A stretch of DNA of 6,251 nt from CAJBLF01 sp964424505 (GTDB lineage Bacteria > Patescibacteriota > Gracilibacteria > Absconditabacterales > Absconditicoccaceae), in assembly GCA_964424505.1 (NCBI GenBank), contig CAYRIQ010000041.1, positions 1 to 6,251 of the forward strand, read 5' to 3'. The notes below the pieces were generated by a model that was not told the origin of the DNA, searched no databases, and saw only the letters and a program-made list of their open reading frames with translations. This document shows, in pieces, positions 1 to 6,207 of this stretch (its first letter is position 1; each line of letters opens with the position of its first letter). Made by a program: the position numbers and the translations under genes.

Positions 1-12
1 AAAAAATGTTTT

Positions 13-45
13 ATAAAAAAAGGAGTTTGTAATACAAACTCCTTT
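13..45 (-). terminator. Rho-independent terminator of the small hypothetical gene
   Basis: A perfect 11-bp stem (arms 19-29 and 35-45, AAAGGAGTTTG paired with CAAACTCCTTT) encloses a 5-nt loop. On the minus strand it is followed directly by a T-run (complement of the A-run at 15-21). It begins 6 bases after the TAA stop of the minus-strand gene ending at 52, so it should end that transcript. On the plus strand no T-run follows, so it acts in one direction only. Confidence 0.88.
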
Positions 46-51
46 CATTTG

Positions 52-378
52 TTATGCAACAATAAGTTCTCGTTTGGGTATAAACTTTGGGGCTGTTGTT
101 GTTGTGTTTGTAACAGAAATCACAGTCATAGCCCTTAGTTTTCTGATATTGAATTTTTTATCACAATTTGTGATGATATCACTTTTTGCGACTTTTACGG
201 CAACAATCTGTATGTTATGATTGTTTCCAGCTCTTATTACATCATTTTTTAGTCTTTCAATATCTCTATAGACACCATATCTTCCAATGGGTCCACTTGA
301 GGCTATTTCACCTTGTTTAAAACATTCGTTTTGTGAAGCAAAATAACCAATAATTCCTTCGTTGTTTGCATTGCCCAT
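52..378 (-). CDS. Small hypothetical protein, 108 aa, no TGA codons
   Basis: I do not recognise this protein. It is a soluble 108-residue product without a signal peptide or membrane segment. It starts MGNANNEG and has a Gly-rich first half with a GPIGRYGVYRDIERL stretch, a probable beta strand (IQIVAVKVAK) and a basic C-terminal half with a TNTTTTAP linker. The ATG at 378 is the first ATG after the in-frame TAA at 480-478; no Shine-Dalgarno sequence is visible. The gene has its own promoter (418-445) and terminator (13-45), so it looks like a real monocistronic gene. It is odd in that none of its 8 glycines is TGA, although TGA makes up nearly half the glycine codons of the four larger genes here. 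This may be chance in a short gene, or a sign of recent arrival from a standard-code donor. Confidence 0.7.
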   Translation of the reverse strand: MGNANNEGIIGYFASQNECFKQGEIASSGPIGRYGVYRDIERLKNDVIRAGNNHNIQIVAVKVAKSDIITNCDKKFNIRKLRAMTVISVTNTTTTAPKFIPKRELIVA

Positions 379-417
379 AAATATTAATTTAATTTGTTTT
401 TTGTTTTTGAGACAAAT

Positions 418-445
418 CTTATATACTTTTGCAAGAAAAAATCAA
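418..445 (-). promoter_or_regulatory. Sigma70-like promoter of the 108-aa gene
   Basis: On the minus strand a -35 box TTGATT (445-440) and a -10 box TATAAG (423-418) are separated by 16 bp. Transcription would begin near 411 and give a leader of roughly 33 nt before the ATG at 378. The boxes are read by eye against the sigma70 consensus; no start site is known. Confidence 0.5.
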
Positions 446-489
446 TAGCAATCCAAAGTAATCCAACTTAGGTTATGTTAGTTTAAACA

Positions 490-513
490 TACTAGAGGAG
501 TACTCCTCTAGTA
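490..513. repeat. 24-bp perfect palindrome
   Basis: The two 12-base half-sites are exact reverse complements (left arm TACTAGAGGAGT, meeting right arm ACTCCTCTAGTA with no spacer). As RNA it would form a stem of up to 10 bp with a GTAC loop. Neither strand has a T-run after it, so it is not a typical intrinsic terminator. It sits 45 bp upstream of the -35 box of the 108-aa gene. A protein-binding dyad, a recombination site or a processing hairpin are all possible. Confidence 0.8.
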
Positions 514-836
514 AAATACCTTTAAAATTAGCTTATAGGCTCGCCTATCAGTATTCAAAATCGAGCGTTTTTGCCCTCTAACTGAGCTAAGTGCCACCTT
601 AGTCTAAAAATAGGGCTTAAAATTTAGCCAAAAATGCTATATTTCGTATTTTTTGTCTTTTTATGATATTTTGTATATATCCAATATATGTGTTTTTATA
701 GATCTATAATTTTTAATATATTAGTTCTTAACTAGAATATTTTTTATTTATTTAAAACCAATTTTTTCATTTAATATAATCCCGAACCTTGCACAAGATA
801 TATTGTGTATCGTTGCAATTATTGTTTTTTGCAATA

Positions 837-1439
837 TTATAGATTTGATTGCTTGTGTTTGTCTGAAATGTCTTTGCAGATCTGATAAAACTCTTTTTGA
901 GAAAGTATGTTTTTCATTTTATTGGCGATAGTACAACAAAGGACGATGTTTTCTGGCTCATATCCCCTATTGTTGTCTAATCTGTCGCATGATAACTGCC
1001 ATTTTATCTTGTCTGACTCTTTTCCTTTTTTATAATGTATGCATCAATATTCCATATTGTATCAAGTATAATAACACTTACCCTTTTGTTTTTCTCGTAA
1101 ACCTAATAAATCGTTAGTTGTTATATTAAATTCTATTTTTCTGTTTTTTGCTCATTGTTGTAACTGTTTTATGATGATATATAAGGCTCAATCTATAGTT
1201 TCTCTGTCTTTATCTCTTTTTTTGTAGATTCTGTTTTTTTTGCATTCTTTACATTCATAGAGATAACGGTATTTCCCAACCCAATAATTGTTTAGTCGTT
1301 GAATAACAAAATCTTTTGGAGCTTTAAGCTCTCAGCATTTAATACATTTGTATGGTTTATCTCCAAAAACAAGCTTTTCCCATTTTTGTTTGGTTGCTTC
1401 AGCCATTTCTTTCTGTAATTCTGGATTGTCGAGATACAT
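837..1439 (-). CDS. HNH endonuclease, free-standing, code 25
   Basis: A 200-residue protein with an HNH (beta-beta-alpha-metal) nuclease fold, predicted to make double-strand cuts or nicks in DNA. An N-terminal zinc-finger-like unit has C32-x2-C35 and C63-x2-C66. A basic Lys/Arg-rich linker follows (about 67-105). The nuclease core begins at GKCYYTG (120-126) and holds the signature LSCDRLDNNRGYEPENIVL (149-167) with CC (168-169) and the N-x2-MK end (173-177). This matches the phage-type and mobile HNH family with the pattern S-L-D-R-I-D-x3-G-Y-x2-x-N. Five in-frame TGA codons encode glycines 36, 84, 96, 126 and 132. The ATG at 1439 follows an in-frame TAA at 1448-1446. A run of CGGG repeats (1466-1476) and an 11-bp inverted repeat (1505-1559) lie upstream. 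No intron or intein is seen around it, so it appears free-standing, as many homing-type HNH genes are. A restriction-related role is the alternative. Confidence 0.85.
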
Positions 1440-1504
1440 AGTGACTTATCGTAGATAAATGTTTTCGGGCGGGCGGATTTTGTTCTCATGTTAGTATTTT
1501 GATC

Positions 1505-1559
1505 TTTTTAGATATTTCTGTATACCAAGAAGTATCAATATTGTTAGTATATCTAAAAA
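1505..1559. repeat. 11-bp inverted repeat upstream of the HNH gene
   Basis: TTTTTAGATAT (1505-1515) and ATATCTAAAAA (1549-1559) are exact reverse complements separated by 33 bp. The right arm overlaps a minus-strand TATACT hexamer (1551-1546) that could be the -10 box of the HNH gene, although no convincing -35 box lies 16-18 bp upstream. If that hexamer is used, only one arm would be in the transcript, so a DNA-level role such as protein binding fits better than an RNA hairpin. A transcript from further upstream would contain both arms. Confidence 0.55.
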
Positions 1560-1631
1560 TACTTAAAAAAAAATACATTTTTCTTTTTTAACAAAGTACA
1601 TATCATGGCTTTCTGAGTCGTTTTCCTTTGT

Positions 1632-2624
1632 TTAGCTCACAGATATCTCTTTATGTTCATGTTGTTCTTCTTCTTGCAATTCATAATTATCGTAAAAAAA
1701 ATCAAATGTTCATGTTGTAGTATTTTCTCAGAAAAACTTTGTATCGTCTAGGTCGTAATGATATACGGATGTAAGATGCCATATATTTCATTCTTTATCC
1801 TTTTCAATATAATATTGATTAAATAAGTATTTATCCCTACAATAACTGTTGTAATATTTTCTCCAGTATCTTCTATTAAAATATTCATTATCCTCATCAT
1901 CATCAGATAAAAAGTCGCACTTATCATAATCTGTTTTATTGTGTCTCAATTCTGCTATAAGGATTTTATCTATACATGCCATTAAAAAATCTTTAATGAT
2001 TTCATTTCCAATGATATCAACTTCTCATTTTTGTTGTTGCTTGATACTATTAGCTTGAGCTACAATTTCTTTGATTTCAGATTTTTCTAATCATAAGTCT
2101 GAAGCAATTTCTTCTCCTATGTGATATATCATTGGATATGTATTTTGATCTTTTTCTGTTTGTATTTCTTTTTCTTCTGTACTATTATCATCAATATGAG
2201 TTTCTCATAAAAATTCTAATCAATTTCAATAATAAATTAGTCATTTTATCATTCTTGGTGTGATATTTTTAATAAAATCATCATCTAAAATGTTATTTGG
2301 ATAGAAACCTAAAACAATTCTCTTTACATATAAATATAGATTATGTCGAATTTTTGCCTCTAGATCCTTTTGATTTTTTAATTTTTCTCTTATTCCTGGA
2401 CCTCGTTTTGACCAATCTTCTTCATTGTCCATATTCATATCATAAAAATCTTGCATACAAGAAATACATCCAAATAATTTATGTCATAATTCATTATCAG
2501 TAATTTTGTCGTTGTATATATAATCTTTTATGTCATATAATTCATTGTTTTTTTTGTTTTCATCAAAATTATTATATAATTCTTTGTTTATATGTCATTG
2601 TACTTCTTTTTCTTCTTCCCACAT
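1632..2624 (-). CDS. Acidic hypothetical protein, about 330 aa, code 25
   Basis: I cannot assign this protein to a family. It is soluble and highly charged, with no signal peptide or membrane segment. Visible parts are an acidic helical start (MWEEEKEVQG), a C-x2-C pair at 52-55, a DNEEDWSKRGPG stretch near 65-76, a hydrophobic strand-like YVKRIVLGFY (99-108), a helix-rich middle (about 165-227), a run SDDDEDNEYFNRRYWRKYY (240-258) rich in Asp then Tyr/Arg, and an acidic EEEQHEHKE tail. Eleven of its 17 glycines are TGA, so standard-code annotation breaks it into several pieces. The ATG at 2624 was chosen; an upstream in-frame TTG at 2657 would add 11 residues (KKIHINTARE and so on after the start) and is a real alternative. 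A good promoter lies at 2690-2718. The neighbour downstream is the HNH gene, after a 192-bp gap that may contain a separate promoter. Confidence 0.75.
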
Positions 2625-2689
2625 TTCACGTGCTGTATTAATATGTATTTTTTTCAAAGTATTTATTATATCATATAAATAAACAATTA

Positions 2690-2718
2690 AGTATATCTAA
2701 ATATGTTTTAAAAGTCAA
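2690..2718 (-). promoter_or_regulatory. Sigma70 promoter of the 330-aa gene
   Basis: On the minus strand TTGACT (2718-2713) and TATACT (2695-2690) are separated by exactly 17 bp, each one mismatch from consensus. This is the best promoter in the window. Transcription would start near 2683, about 60 nt before the ATG at 2624 or 26 nt before the alternative TTG at 2657. The -10 context TTTAGATATACT is shared with the sequence upstream of the HNH gene (1557-1546). A TATAAT at 2670-2665 is a second possible -10 box, but it has no matching -35 box. Confidence 0.68.
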
Positions 2719-2788
2719 AAATAAATGAGAATACGCTCCTCTATTACACTGAAATAAAGTATAGCTATTGCTTAGGACTTTCTTAGGC

Positions 2789-2817
2789 TTGATTGTATAT
2801 CTTTATATGGATATGTA
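2789..2817 (+). promoter_or_regulatory. Possible promoter of the 34-aa peptide gene
   Basis: TTGATT (2789-2794) and TATGTA (2812-2817) are 17 bp apart. The -35 box is good and the -10 box is poor, so this is tentative. A start near 2824 would leave a leader of about 23 nt. It diverges from the promoter of the 330-aa gene about 70 bp away. Confidence 0.35.
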
Positions 2818-2846
2818 GAACGTTTTATTTATTAGCTGAAAAGATC

Positions 2847-2951
2847 ATGACAGACGAAACAACAGTACCAGAAGAAGTGACTACAGAAGTCGCAGAAGAA
2901 ACTACACAAGCTACTTCTGAAGCAACAACTGAAGAAGTAACTGCAGAATAA
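2847..2951 (+). CDS. 34-aa Thr/Glu-rich acidic peptide
   Basis: An ATG at 2847 opens a 34-codon frame ending in TAA. The peptide has 11 Thr, 10 Glu, 4 Val and 4 Ala, a single Asp, and no Lys, Arg, His, Gly, Cys or aromatic residue. Its end repeats its beginning (EEVTTE at residues 9-14, EEVTAE at 29-34), and the DNA repeats too (2871-2888 and 2931-2948 agree at 16 of 18 bases). It lies alone between a possible promoter and a strong terminator that starts 19 bases after the stop, which argues for a real transcript. The region before the ATG (GAAAAG) is at best a weak ribosome site. It is probably disordered and strongly negative. I do not recognise it; a DNA-mimic or antitoxin-like role, a degenerate remnant of a longer Thr/Glu-rich protein, or a non-coding RNA are alternatives. 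Confidence 0.6.
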   Translation: MTDETTVPEEVTTEVAEETTQATSEATTEEVTAE

Positions 2952-2970
2952 TTATCTTTGTTCTATTACT

Positions 2971-3000
2971 AAAAATTACTCCTCAAGGAGTAATTTTTTT
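2971..3000. terminator. Bidirectional rho-independent terminator
   Basis: A perfect 12-bp stem (2971-2982 with 2987-2998) carries a TCAA loop. Its core is ATTACTCC paired with GGAGTAAT, flanked by five A on the left and T-runs on the right. On the plus strand it ends in T7 (2994-3000) and serves the peptide gene that stops at 2951. On the minus strand it ends in T5 and serves truD, whose stop lies at 3029. It therefore separates two converging genes. Confidence 0.9.
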
Positions 3001-3028
3001 GAAATTAGCAAGTACATTCGTTATCTTA

Positions 3029-4135
3029 CTATCATAGTTTCACTCAAACGTTTTTTTGAAGCTCTTCAATTAGGATACTTGCATATGATCCTGATGGTAA
3101 AGTAAAGTTGAGTAGCACATCGTTTTGTTGAAATTGGACGCTAACATTTTTGGGGAAAACCCAGATTGGTCTTCTGATTCCATAAATTTTGTATTGTTTA
3201 CATAGTTGTATGCTTTTTTCTGTGATTTTATTTTTTTCTAGAAGTCACTGCTCTTTCTTTCCTGCATCACTTTCTTTGGGTGCTAATAAAAGGTTATATC
3301 AGATTACGGGTCATGTAATCATCATGATTTCTGGATCAAAAGGGACTTCGTTTTTTAGGTGTTTTGGATAACGGAAAAATTGTGTGTCTTTTTCTGTGTC
3401 ATCAAAAATTTTTACTGTATTGTTTGTTACTTGATAAATTCCAAACTGATTTTTATCGGTACTTGTGGTATTTACAACGATATCTCCATCCAAAATTTGT
3501 AGTCATTTTTTTGTCCTAGATTGGATATAATCATTGCAAATCCTGCTTCCGTATGATTGTATTTTGAAGATAATATCCTTTTTGTCTTGGAGTTTTAATG
3601 TTCATTTAAGAAGATCATTTCATTGTTTTGGATTTATTCCACTTATACCAAATCTTTGGTTTCCAAATACATTGGGGAATCATTTTGTGAATAAGTTAAG
3701 TATTTTTCTTTTTGTCATATCTTTTTCTTGTATGCTTAAGGTCTTATTTGCTCTGAGTCTTATATAAAATCCATTTTTTATAGGTGTAGTCATTCATATT
3801 GGGTCTGTATGTCGTCCTGTTTTTATGACTTTGGCTACGTCAGATATACTGTCTATAAATGCTCTTTCTCCACCTATTTTTTTGAGTGCACTTTTATATA
3901 TACACATTCGTTGTCTTGTGATTGCTTTTTTGTCTTTGAGTCATGCTATCCCTATAGTGAGTCTAGGAATATTGCATCTTGCACATACATGATTTACTAC
4001 GTCCATAGTGTTTTCGTTTCTTTTTTCAAAAAACGCAAAAAACACATCTCCTTTCCCTGCTAAAGTAAAAGGCAACTCCTCTGTTACTACGAAGTCTTGT
4101 GATTTTTGTTTAAATGAAAACAATCTATCGTCCAT
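3029..4135 (-). CDS. truD: tRNA pseudouridine synthase TruD, code 25
   Basis: TruD makes pseudouridine at position 13 in the D-arm of tRNAs. The 368-residue protein compares with about 349 in E. coli. The start DDRLFSFKQKSQDFVVTEELPF matches the TruD pattern K-x2-x-D-F-x-V-x-E. The catalytic motif GLKDKKAITRQ (65-75) contains Asp68, equivalent to E. coli Asp80. A GRH...IKNGF stretch follows (107-123), then PNVFGNQRFG (154-163), the second TruD hallmark. The C-terminal LPSGSYASILIEEL matches the E. coli LPAGSFATSVVREL region. Eleven of 27 glycines are TGA, including Gly65 of the catalytic motif. The ATG at 4135 was chosen because MDDRLF fits the family start; an in-frame ATG 12 codons upstream (4171) is less likely. 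It is transcribed away from the OLD-type gene, and the spacing gives no operon partner. TruD looks intact, with no key residue missing. Confidence 0.96.
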
Positions 4136-4164
4136 GTTTGTGATAAAAAGTAAATAATGGTAAA

Positions 4165-4193
4165 TTTGCAATTTTAGCTGTTTTGAATATACT
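4165..4193 (+). promoter_or_regulatory. Promoter of the OLD-type gene
   Basis: TTGCAA (4166-4171) and TATACT (4188-4193) are separated by 16 bp; read as TTTGCA (4165-4170) the spacing is 17. The start would fall near 4200, at the first copy of the tandem repeat. TTGCAA is its own reverse complement and could also serve as a -35 box for truD on the minus strand, with a poor -10 box near 4148-4143 that would leave almost no leader. Confidence 0.5.
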
Positions 4194-4198
4194 TAATC

Positions 4199-4224
4199 AG
4201 TAGAAAGTAGCAAGTAGAAAGTAG
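4199..4224 (+). repeat. Tandem 12-bp repeat in the OLD-type leader
   Basis: AGTAGAAAGTAG occurs at 4199-4210 and again at 4213-4224 with a 2-bp CA spacer, giving a 14-bp period. It covers the predicted transcription start and first part of the leader. The position suits a repressor site or an RNA-level control element, but no known motif is recognised. Confidence 0.75.
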
Positions 4225-4272
4225 TATTGATGATCAAAAAAAATATTTTTATTTCTCATGTGTATGTACTGT

Positions 4273-6207
4273 ATGCAATTAGCGGATATCAAAATTTCAA
4301 ATCTTTTGAGTTTCCCTTACCACCCCGATCTCTCTAAGACTGAAGGTATAAAATTTTACAATAACCAAAATAATGGTGTAAACGTACTTATTTGACCAAA
4401 TGGCGCTGGTAAAAGTGGATTTCTGCATATATTGAAACAAATACTTAAAGTCGGTCTTGTGTCAGATTATGTCTATGATAAGAAGCCTATTTTGGAGCAA
4501 AAAAATCATAATCAAGAAGCCATTCGTTGTAATAAACAATATATTTCATGAATACATAAACATTTTAGATATCAAGATAAACCATCTTCTGTAGTTGTCA
4601 ATTTTACACTTACGGAACATGACTATGATAATATGCGTATTATAGCCGAAAATACTTCGCTTTTTAATATGCTTATCAAAAAATATAGTACACTCAATAT
4701 TCAATATCCCATATATTCTGTAGAATCAGTTTTGCTTATTTCATCACGTTTTGTTGTAGTTTGTGATTTTGATGTAGACAAAAAAACGGTAACTATCGAC
4801 ACACACCACATGTCTCAAGATGAACAATTTGTGCTTCTTTATTTTCAAACATTTGAACTGATTCAAATTTGTGGAGATATATATAATGAGTTTGAAAGGC
4901 AATTGACTGAGCCACTACTCTCGCCACTTAAAAATTGAATTGGATTTATAGGAAGCAATAGAAGCTTACGCAATGTATCTTCAACAGTGTATCCTTATGC
5001 ACGAGATTCATTTGTTTGAGATAAAAATTCATCTGAATATCATTCATATATTGGATTTTATCTTTGTGCAAAAAAAATACGAAATAGTATTTCTGATACT
5101 CTAACTTTGAGTGTAGATAAAAATATGATAGGAGATTATTCTCAGAAATTGAATCAATCTGAATTTTATATCAGTCTTGTTTCTGTTATAAAAAAATATT
5201 TTAATAGGACACTACATATTGAATATGCTGATTCTTGTATTACGTTTGTTTTGATAGATCAATTTGGTCAACGCACAAATTTTGACGCACTGAGTGATTG
5301 AGAACAATCTTTATTGTCTATGATTTTTTCTATGTATGGATATGATCTTAAAGATGGTATCCTTATCATAGATGAACCTGAAATTCATTTTCATCCCCAA
5401 ATGCAAAAAAGTTTTTCAAGAATGATAGAAAAAATATATCAGAATATAGGGACACAGTTTATACTTTCTACCTATTCTCCTCTTTTTATCAACGAATCAA
5501 ATATTTCCAACGTCTATAGATTTTCCAATATCAATGGTGAAACTCAGATCAAAAAATCTTATTTTAATTTATCTCCAGATGAATCAACACTGGTTCATTT
5601 ACTTAAACTAGAAAATTTATCCAAGATATTTTTTGTAAATAAAATAATTATGGTCGAATGAGAAACTGATGCGTATTTTTTTGAATTTTATTTAACTTAT
5701 CTTCGTAGATTTCCTGAATGGAAAAATAAAATAAAGGATTATGAAATTATAAATATCAATGGTAAATGATGATATAAACTTCGAAATAATTTTCTTACTA
5801 AATTTGGTCTACAGTCCTTTTTTATTGGTGATTGGGATAATATCGTAGATTATGGTTTTATGACTCAAGATGATTTGTGATATTATTATAAACAAGCTAA
5901 AATACAGTATTCAAGTCTCAAAAAAAGTTGAAAAACACATCGTCACTATAATAAGTTAGTAGATACTATTAGTAATATTTTTCCAAAAAAATATACTTCT
6001 GTCTTGAGCAGTATAAATACACTTTATAAAAAAAATGTTTTTATTCTTAAAAAATGAGATATAGAAACATACTTGGATATACAAGAAAAATGACTTGCAT
6101 CAACGGTAGAGTTTTGTCATCATGATTTTAACGCTTGGTTACTAAATTCTCACTTGGATGTATGTAGACAAGAATTTGTAGAAATATTTTCTCATATATT
6201 TAAATAA
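4273..6207 (+). CDS. OLD-family ATPase with TOPRIM nuclease domain, code 25
   Basis: A 644-residue fusion of an SMC/ABC-type ATPase and a C-terminal TOPRIM nuclease, the layout of OLD-family proteins (phage P2 Old, Gabija GajA). ATP use is thought to control DNA cutting, often in anti-phage defence. The start MQLADIKISNLLSF fits the family. Walker A is GPNGAGKS (41-48), the signature LSDGEQ (340-345), Walker B ILIIDEPE (363-370) and the switch STYSP (399-403), where Tyr replaces the usual His. The TOPRIM part has IIMVEGETD (458-466), a glycine patch NGKGGYK, GDWDN (519-523) and a late KKGDIETYL with Glu598, matching OLD. Twelve of 32 glycines are TGA, including one in each of Walker A, signature and TOPRIM motifs and a tandem TGA-TGA pair (5767-5772). 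In-frame ATGs at 4258 and 4264 are alternative starts. No helicase partner is visible before the window ends, so class 1 versus Gabija-like cannot be decided. A fused PARIS-like (AAA15/DUF4435) protein is a weaker alternative. Confidence 0.9.

Larger units (their letters stand above)
379..836. other. Gene-free AT-rich stretch with palindromes
   Basis: Stop codons TAA and TAG are dense in all frames, so no coding region is supported even with TGA read as glycine. The stretch holds the promoter of the 108-aa gene (418-445), two near repeats of AATCCAA around 450-467, a 24-bp perfect palindrome (490-513), a short dyad ATAGGC-TC-GCCTAT (535-548) and a tRNA-like segment on the minus strand (about 545-598). 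The part from 600 to 836 is plain AT-rich sequence with only weak dyads, for example CACAA/TTGTG near 793-808. No clear terminator follows the HNH gene that ends at 837. Confidence 0.6.

Noticed and set aside
600..836. Possible structured RNA after the HNH gene
   Set aside because: Only short AT-rich dyads (such as CACAA/TTGTG and GGCT/AGCC) are visible, and they are no more than expected by chance at this composition.
1292..1489. 65-codon minus-strand frame starting at 1489
   Set aside because: It overlaps the HNH gene in another frame, and its product has no recognisable motif. The HNH frame carries clear nuclease and zinc-finger signatures.
1590..1632. AACAAAG/CTTTGTT inverted repeat as terminator of the 330-aa gene
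   Set aside because: The 7-bp arms are 29 bp apart, AT-rich, and followed on the minus strand by an A-run instead of a T-run.
2297..2503. Plus-strand 68-codon frame
   Set aside because: It is antisense to the 330-aa gene and gives a Leu/Phe/Tyr-rich product typical of a complement shadow.
3534..4063. Two plus-strand frames (3534-3767 and 3809-4063)
   Set aside because: They are antisense shadows of truD, whose motifs on the minus strand are unambiguous. Their products are Phe/Ser/Cys-rich, as expected for the complement of AT-rich code.
4393..4395. TGA as tryptophan (code 4)
   Set aside because: The motif positions need glycine (Walker A, ABC signature, TOPRIM, TruD), and TGG is used separately for Trp.
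4393..5661. A pseudogene with many in-frame TGA stops
   Set aside because: The reading frame never shifts across about 1.9 kb, and every TGA fits a glycine, several at invariant motif positions. Decay would not produce this.
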